Shown here: positions 59,883 through 64,000 of the stretch, piece by piece
Layout: each line of letters starts with the position of its first letter
Numbering within the stretch: position 1 is the first letter of the stretch
DNA from: Bacteroidota bacterium
Lineage (GTDB): Bacteria; Bacteroidota; Bacteroidia; Chitinophagales; Chitinophagaceae
NCBI GenBank assembly: GCA_018266575.1
Contig: JAFEAE010000023.1
Coordinates: forward strand, 434,001-498,000
Direction: 5' to 3'
DNA: 64,000 nt
The notes under the pieces: model-generated
Seen by the model: only the letters and a program-made list of their open reading frames with translations
Told to the model about the DNA's origin: nothing
Databases searched by the model: none
Made by a program: the position numbers and the translations under genes

Positions 59883-62150
59883 ATGGCAACAACCACATCT
59901 AAAAAACCCGCAGTAAAAAAAACAAAAGCGGCATCAACTCCTACACAAGCAAAAGTATCAGCAGAACTTCTTGCACACCTACAGGAAAATTTTGGTTTCG
60001 ATGCGTTTAAAGATAACCAGGATGCTATTATACAAAGTGTGCTATCCGGAAAAGACACATTTGTAATTATGCCCACAGGGGGCGGAAAAAGCTTGTGCTA
60101 CCAGCTTCCGGCAATCATCAGCGAAGGCATTGCTATTATTGTGAGCCCGCTGATTGCATTGATGAAAAACCAGGTAGACCTCGTACGCAGCTATAGCAGC
60201 AAAGACAATATCGCACACTTTCTAAATTCTACGCTCAATAAAAAACAGATCAAAGAGGTACATGAAGACCTGTTGAACGGGCACACTAAAATGCTATACG
60301 TTGCCCCGGAAACATTGACGAAGCAAGAGAACATGGAATTTTTCAGCGATCTGAAAATTTCTTTTTTTGCTGTGGATGAAGCGCATTGTATTTCCGAATG
60401 GGGACACGATTTCCGCCCGGAGTACAGGCGTTTACGTGAAATGATGGACCAGATCAATCCCGATGTTCCGGTGATCGCACTAACGGCAACGGCTACCCCA
60501 AAAGTACAAAGCGACATTGTAAAGAACCTCGGCCTCCGCGATCCGAAAATTTTTATCTCTTCATTCAACCGCCCGAATTTATACTACGAGATCGAACCGA
60601 AAATAAAAAAGGACCAGACGATAAAGAACATGGTAAAATTTATCGTGCAGAGCAAAGGTAAAAGCGGTATCATCTATACACTCAACAGGAAAACCACTGA
60701 AGAACTTGCAGACATTCTTGTTGCAAACGGAATTAAAGCTGTTGCATACCACGCCGGCCTTGACAGCAAACTACGTGCAGAACGCCAGGATCTTTTTTTG
60801 AATGAAGATATGCAGGTAATTGTAGCAACAATTGCATTCGGAATGGGTATCGATAAACCGGATATCCGTTTTGTGATGCACTATAATATTCCTAAATCCA
60901 TCGAAAATTATTACCAGGAAACAGGCCGTGCAGGCCGTGATGGTTTGGAAGGAAAATGTATTTTATATTACTCGCATAAAGATGTGGCGAAGCTGGAACA
61001 CCTGATGAAAGACAAGCCACTGAGCGAACGCGAGGTTGGTGCACAGCTCATTAATGAAACCGTTGCATTTGCCGAAGCAGGCGTATGCCGCAGAAAAGTG
61101 CTGATGAGTTATTTTGGTGAAGAATACACAACAGAAAATTGCGGCAACTGTGATAACTGCTTGCATCCGAAAGAAAAAGTGGAAGCAAAAGATAATGCGG
61201 TAAAAGTTTTGAAAGTGATCAAAGCATTGGACGAACGTTTTGCAACAGATTACACGGTTAATATCCTCATCGGAAAATTAACGCCACAGATCATGATGTT
61301 CAGGCATGAAGGGATTGAAGAATTCGGAATTGGAAAAGAGGAGCCGGAACATTTCTGGAACTCGCTTATCCGCCAGATGTTGCTGGAAAATTTATTGCAG
61401 AAAGATATCGAAGAATATGGTGTGCTGAAGTTTACCAAAAAAGGGGAAGACTTTCTGAAGAAACCAAAATCATTCAAGATCATCCTCAATAATTTATTTG
61501 AAGAAGCCAATGCAGATGATGATGAAGGCGCAGAAGGCACTGGCGAAACAACAGCAACAGATGAAAAATTATTCGAATTGCTGAAAGACCTTCGCCATAA
61601 AGAAGCAAAGAAAAAATCACTTCCTCCGTTTGTGATCTTCCTTGAAAATTCATTGCAGGATATGGCAACGCTTTACCCCACTACTACGGAAGAACTGGAA
61701 AAATGCCAGGGCGTGAGCAAAGGAAAAGCATTGCGCTACGGTAAACCGTTCATCGAGCTGATCAAAAAATATGTAGAAGAAAATGATATTGTGAAGCCTG
61801 ATGATTTTGTGATGAAGAGCGTGGTGAACAAGAGCGTGAACAAAGTGTACATCATTCAGCAGGTAGATAAAAAAATTCCGCTGGAAGTGATCGCTAAAAA
61901 TAAAGATATGCGCATTGATGCATTGCTGGAAGATATGGAAACCATTGCAGCCAGCGGCACAAAACTGAACCTGAATTATGCGCTGGATGAAATGCTGGAT
62001 GAAGACGAGCAGGATGAGATCATTGATTATTTTAAAGGTTGCGAAACCAGCAGCCTGCAGGTGGCACAGCAGGAACTGAACGATGGCAATTACACCTGGG
62101 AGCAACTCAAGATCATGCGCATCAAGTTTTTGAGCGAATATGGTAATTAA
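59883..62150 (+). CDS. recQ: ATP-dependent DNA helicase RecQ
   Basis: The 755-residue protein has the RecQ helicase motifs: FKDNQDAIIQSVLSGKDTFV (motif 0), TGGGKSLCYQLPA (Walker A), DEAHCISEWGHDFRPEYRRL (DExH and aromatic loop), QETGRAGRDGLEG (motif VI). Next come the RecQ zinc site (CRRKVLMSYF, CGNCDNC) and a C-terminal HRDC-like part. A lysine/threonine-rich N-terminal extension of about 25 residues precedes the core. The C-terminus is longer than that of E. coli RecQ (609 residues) and ends in a helical domain with an acidic DEDEQDE patch. The ATG at 59883 is used instead of a TTG at 59877. Confidence 0.96.
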   Translation: MATTTSKKPAVKKTKAASTPTQAKVSAELLAHLQENFGFDAFKDNQDAIIQSVLSGKDTFVIMPTGGGKSLCYQLPAIISEGIAIIVSPLIALMKNQVDLVRSYSSKDNIAHFLNSTLNKKQIKEVHEDLLNGHTKMLYVAPETLTKQENMEFFSDLKISFFAVDEAHCISEWGHDFRPEYRRLREMMDQINPDVPVIALTATATPKVQSDIVKNLGLRDPKIFISSFNRPNLYYEIEPKIKKDQTIKNMVKFIVQSKGKSGIIYTLNRKTTEELADILVANGIKAVAYHAGLDSKLRAERQDLFLNEDMQVIVATIAFGMGIDKPDIRFVMHYNIPKSIENYYQETGRAGRDGLEGKCILYYSHKDVAKLEHLMKDKPLSEREVGAQLINETVAFAEAGVCRRKVLMSYFGEEYTTENCGNCDNCLHPKEKVEAKDNAVKVLKVIKALDERFATDYTVNILIGKLTPQIMMFRHEGIEEFGIGKEEPEHFWNSLIRQMLLENLLQKDIEEYGVLKFTKKGEDFLKKPKSFKIILNNLFEEANADDDEGAEGTGETTATDEKLFELLKDLRHKEAKKKSLPPFVIFLENSLQDMATLYPTTTEELEKCQGVSKGKALRYGKPFIELIKKYVEENDIVKPDDFVMKSVVNKSVNKVYIIQQVDKKIPLEVIAKNKDMRIDALLEDMETIAASGTKLNLNYALDEMLDEDEQDEIIDYFKGCETSSLQVAQQELNDGNYTWEQLKIMRIKFLSEYGN

Positions 62151-62200
62151 AATAAGGTTTAGGGAACACGGCGAAAGGTTTAAGGAAACAGTGAAGATTA

Positions 62201-62233
62201 TTTGGAATTTTTGAAAGTAAAAGGCTATTTTTG
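62201..62233 (+). promoter_or_regulatory. Bacteroidota-type promoter of tRNA-Phe
   Basis: TTTG (62201-62204) and TATTTTTG (62226-62233) are 21 bp apart. The tRNA begins 54 bp downstream, so a precursor leader is expected. Confidence 0.5.
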
Positions 62234-62286
62234 CTGCCCGATTAGGAATACCTTATGCCTTTAGCCTAAGACCAGATTCCTTAAAA

Positions 62287-62359
62287 GGTGCGGTAGCTCA
62301 GTCGGTAGAGCAAAGGACTGAAAATCCTTGTGTCGGCGGTTCGATCCCGCCCCACACCA
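62287..62359 (+). tRNA. tRNA-Phe (GAA)
   Basis: The D arm (AGCTCAG) and anticodon stem AAGGA/TCCTT with loop CTGAAAA (anticodon GAA) are intact, as is the T arm GGCGG-TTCGATC-CCGCC. The acceptor stem GGTGCGG with CCACACC has one C-A mismatch at position 5-68. CCA is not encoded. A terminator follows. It marks the edge of a probable island. Confidence 0.93.
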
Positions 62360-62369
62360 CAAGAAAGTG

Positions 62370-62393
62370 ACTCAGATTTTTCTGAGTTTTTTT
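62370..62393 (+). terminator. Terminator after tRNA-Phe
   Basis: ACTCAGA and TCTGAGT form a 7-bp stem with a TTTT loop, followed by six T. Confidence 0.8.
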
Positions 62394-62578
62394 GTTTAAA
62401 CCCTTGCTGGCAAATGGTTTTATTGAATTGAATACTTCAGAGAACGTCAAACAATTGTCTGGTTTGTAATTTTAATTTTCGTTACGAAGATAAAAAATTA
62501 TATATCGATTGACGCAGTTACTGACGCAAACAAAAAAATTATTTCAGCCGGTACCACCTCTACAGATAGCTTTACTTT
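62394..62578. other. Intergenic stretch between tRNA-Phe terminator and island gene
   Basis: No integrase, tRNA fragment or attachment-site copy was recognised here. If the next gene really starts at 62726 this gene-free stretch extends to over 330 bp; short frames in it have no recognisable domain. Confidence 0.4.
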
Positions 62579-63322
62579 ATGACACGCTGGATTTATATAT
62601 GCACGTCTTTGGCAAAAAATTTTGCTACACTTGGATTAGGCGGATATTATACCAAAACCCACATAGCTCAGTGCTGGATTTCTTTATATGATTTTCGACC
62701 TGAAAATTATTCCGATGAAAATATAATGCCACACGAAAGTCTAAGAGCTATGTTCAATTGCTTTATGACCTTAGCAAATTTGAAGAATCAAACTGAGGAA
62801 GAAAAGGCAAGGAACATCTTACTGCTTTTAAAAACGATTACTGGAGGATATAAGCAAGAATTCATTGAAGAAGTTTTTAAAGATGCAGGTTATGTAGGAG
62901 AAGTTCCGAAACTATTAAGCCCTGATCGCATTAAAGCGGACAACATGTTTCACTCTGAAGTAGAAAAACACGCAAGGAAATATTTTGCACAAGGACATTT
63001 TTCAAATTGTGTCAATGAAGTTTGTAAAGCATTTAATAAAGCAGTTCAGGTGAAATCCGGCAGTACAAAAGATGGTCAAGATTTAATGTTTACTGTTTTT
63101 GGTAAAGACGGAAATCTTAGAATCAATGAATACAAAACTGAAAGTGAGATCAACGAACAAGAAGGATATAAATTCTTAGCAGGGGGATTGATGCGGGGTT
63201 TTAGAAATCCGACAGCGCATGAGACTTCAAGTGCGTGGATGTATTCAGAACAAGATTGTGTAGCAATTTTATCATTAGCATCTTTTCTCTTTAGAGGACT
63301 TGACAAATCCAATAGAGTTTAG
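62579..63322 (+). CDS. TIGR02391-like (Ymh/Abi-associated) protein, start uncertain
   Basis: The C-terminal half (about residues 120-245) has the TIGR02391/Hypoth_Ymh pattern: FHSEVEKHARKYFAQGHFSN, VNEVCKAFNKAVQ, and GGLMRGFRNPTAHE. The RN-x-x-AHE core is shared with HEPN-like and abortive-infection-linked proteins. The frame opens at 62579 (247 residues), but the first 50 residues look poorly coding and the ATG at 62726 (MPHESLRAMF, 198 residues) is a good alternative. The region is AT-rich and follows tRNA-Phe, so horizontally acquired defence or island content is likely. Function is unproven. Confidence 0.72.
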   Translation: MTRWIYICTSLAKNFATLGLGGYYTKTHIAQCWISLYDFRPENYSDENIMPHESLRAMFNCFMTLANLKNQTEEEKARNILLLLKTITGGYKQEFIEEVFKDAGYVGEVPKLLSPDRIKADNMFHSEVEKHARKYFAQGHFSNCVNEVCKAFNKAVQVKSGSTKDGQDLMFTVFGKDGNLRINEYKTESEINEQEGYKFLAGGLMRGFRNPTAHETSSAWMYSEQDCVAILSLASFLFRGLDKSNRV

Positions 63323-63447
63323 CTATATCGTGATGAATCGGCTACCGGTACCAAAAGATGAACGCAACTCTGTATTTACTCTATGTTTACTTATACTCAT
63401 AACATATTTATTATTAGCTATTTAGCAAATATAAAAATACACATAAG

Positions 63448-63487
63448 CGTGAACAATATGGGGAATAAGTCAGCAATATTGTTCACG
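63448..63487. promoter_or_regulatory. Perfect 12-bp inverted repeat upstream of the last gene
   Basis: CGTGAACAATAT (63448-63459) and ATATTGTTCACG (63476-63487) are separated by 16 bp and end 15 bp before the start codon at 63503. Size and place suit an operator for autoregulation or an RNA hairpin controlling translation. Confidence 0.6.
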
Positions 63488-63502
63488 AAAACGTAAACTT
63501 TT

Positions 63503-64000
63503 ATGCCGATAAAGAACGACAAAACATTACGAATATTAACTGATTTATGGAAAGCAACATCTGATGCAAGTATTACAGTAAACAATTACAACACTAAGTT
63601 TACTAAAAGCCACTTTGAACGTTTACTTACACATTATAAACAGTCCATAATACCGCAAGACTTTGTCATTATAGAATCAGGGTTGTTTACCACCTTAGAA
63701 AAACGAGAAAGAGATACTGTGTGTCGTATTATTGCAGAATTGAAATTCAACAATGCGTTGTGGTATTTTGATCACAGGCTAAATACAAAAGATGCTGAGG
63801 CTATTAGCGCTTTGAGAGAGAAAAATATTTTATTCAAAACAGATACTACAAGAGTTCATCTTGTCAATCCATTAAAAATACGTCGTGGTAAACCAGAAAA
63901 TGTTGTGGTTGCTACAACTCTATTGGTCGATAATGCTGCCGAAATTTCCTCAGAACTAATAAGAGATTTGACCCCCCCAAATCAGGCTAAAATCAATGCT
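63503..64000 (+). CDS. Unknown protein, C-terminus beyond window
   Basis: The frame is open from the ATG at 63503 to the window end (166 codons). The protein starts MPIKNDKTLRILTDLWKATS. A stretch at about residues 75-130 (RIIAELKFNNALWYFDHRLN, AISALREKNILFKTDTTRVH, LVNPLKIRRGKP) has the look of a winged helix followed by a basic end, as in plasmid replication initiators or DNA-binding island proteins. No family is recognised. The perfect inverted repeat in front suggests self-regulation. Confidence 0.65.
   Translation, partial: MPIKNDKTLRILTDLWKATSDASITVNNYNTKFTKSHFERLLTHYKQSIIPQDFVIIESGLFTTLEKRERDTVCRIIAELKFNNALWYFDHRLNTKDAEAISALREKNILFKTDTTRVHLVNPLKIRRGKPENVVVATTLLVDNAAEISSELIRDLTPPNQAKINA

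Noticed and set aside
62509..62691. Sixty-codon ORF after tRNA-Phe as a possible integrase fragment
   Set aside because: No integrase motif could be found in any frame between 62400 and 62726.
1..64000. CRISPR arrays, insertion sequences, rRNA operons and known riboswitches
   Set aside because: Looked for repeats with regular spacers, transposase motifs, rRNA sequence and familiar riboswitch cores; none was recognised.

Overview
This window is chromosomal DNA of a Bacteroidota bacterium, most likely a Chitinophagaceae-type member of the Chitinophagales. The reasons are the SusC/SusD pair with a FecR/ECF sigma system, the lack of Shine-Dalgarno sequences, Bacteroidota-type promoters (TTTG ... 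TAnnTTTG) in front of tRNA and protein genes, many secreted proteins with Q-rich mature N-termini, and moderate AT-richness. No phage, CRISPR array or insertion sequence was seen. The genus is an inference.

Layout. (1) 1-12,490, minus strand: a nutrient-uptake locus transcribed leftwards. It runs ECF sigma factor, FecR anti-sigma, SusC-type TonB receptor with an STN signalling domain, SusD lipoprotein, LamG lipoprotein, a seven-haem c-type cytochrome, and a large FG-GAP/UnbV lipoprotein cut by the window edge. (2) 12,700-15,520: a tRNA with CAT anticodon, an outer-membrane barrel protein, hflX with an overlapping small Rieske protein, and tRNA-Asn. (3) 15,607-29,019: a two-armed choline catabolic module. 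Leftward are an APC permease, betaine aldehyde dehydrogenase and choline dehydrogenase. Rightward are a Rieske betaine monooxygenase, a dimethylglycine oxidase-like flavoprotein and the four sarcosine oxidase subunits (soxB-D-A-G). Together they would take choline through betaine, dimethylglycine and sarcosine to glycine. The rightward arm is richer in GC than its surroundings and its dimethylglycine enzyme resembles the actinobacterial type, so horizontal transfer is plausible. (4) 29,190-44,578: two secreted glycoside-hydrolase-like proteins, rpoN, an L,D-transpeptidase, an AI-2E-family transporter, MarR, DinB, radical SAM, DUF1080 and acyltransferase genes. (5) 44,579-54,904: an apparent orphan short transcript, a Fur-family/SCO operon divergent from merC with a palindrome in the merC promoter, an Nfu protein, a pnuC-nadR salvage pair, mtgA, a LysE exporter, a GH3-family protein, an ECF sigma factor with a membrane partner, and a GlxA-type regulator. 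(6) 55,028-62,150: small housekeeping genes, a DNA polymerase B-type exonuclease, mannose-1-phosphate guanylyltransferase, arabinose-5-phosphate isomerase and RecQ. (7) 62,287-64,000: tRNA-Phe followed by what looks like the edge of a genomic island, with a TIGR02391-like protein and a second unknown gene behind a 12-bp inverted repeat.

Beyond genes, the most distinctive signal is a family of degenerate 7-bp tandem repeats in intergenic gaps (eight arrays at seven places between 44.8 and 57.4 kb). Several are arranged as inverted pairs, and two arrays run up to or into the stop codon of a flanking gene. Other signals worth following are a TTGCAAC-N3-GTTGCAA palindrome over the -33 box of merC and a promoter-mini-ORF-terminator unit at 44,692-44,832.
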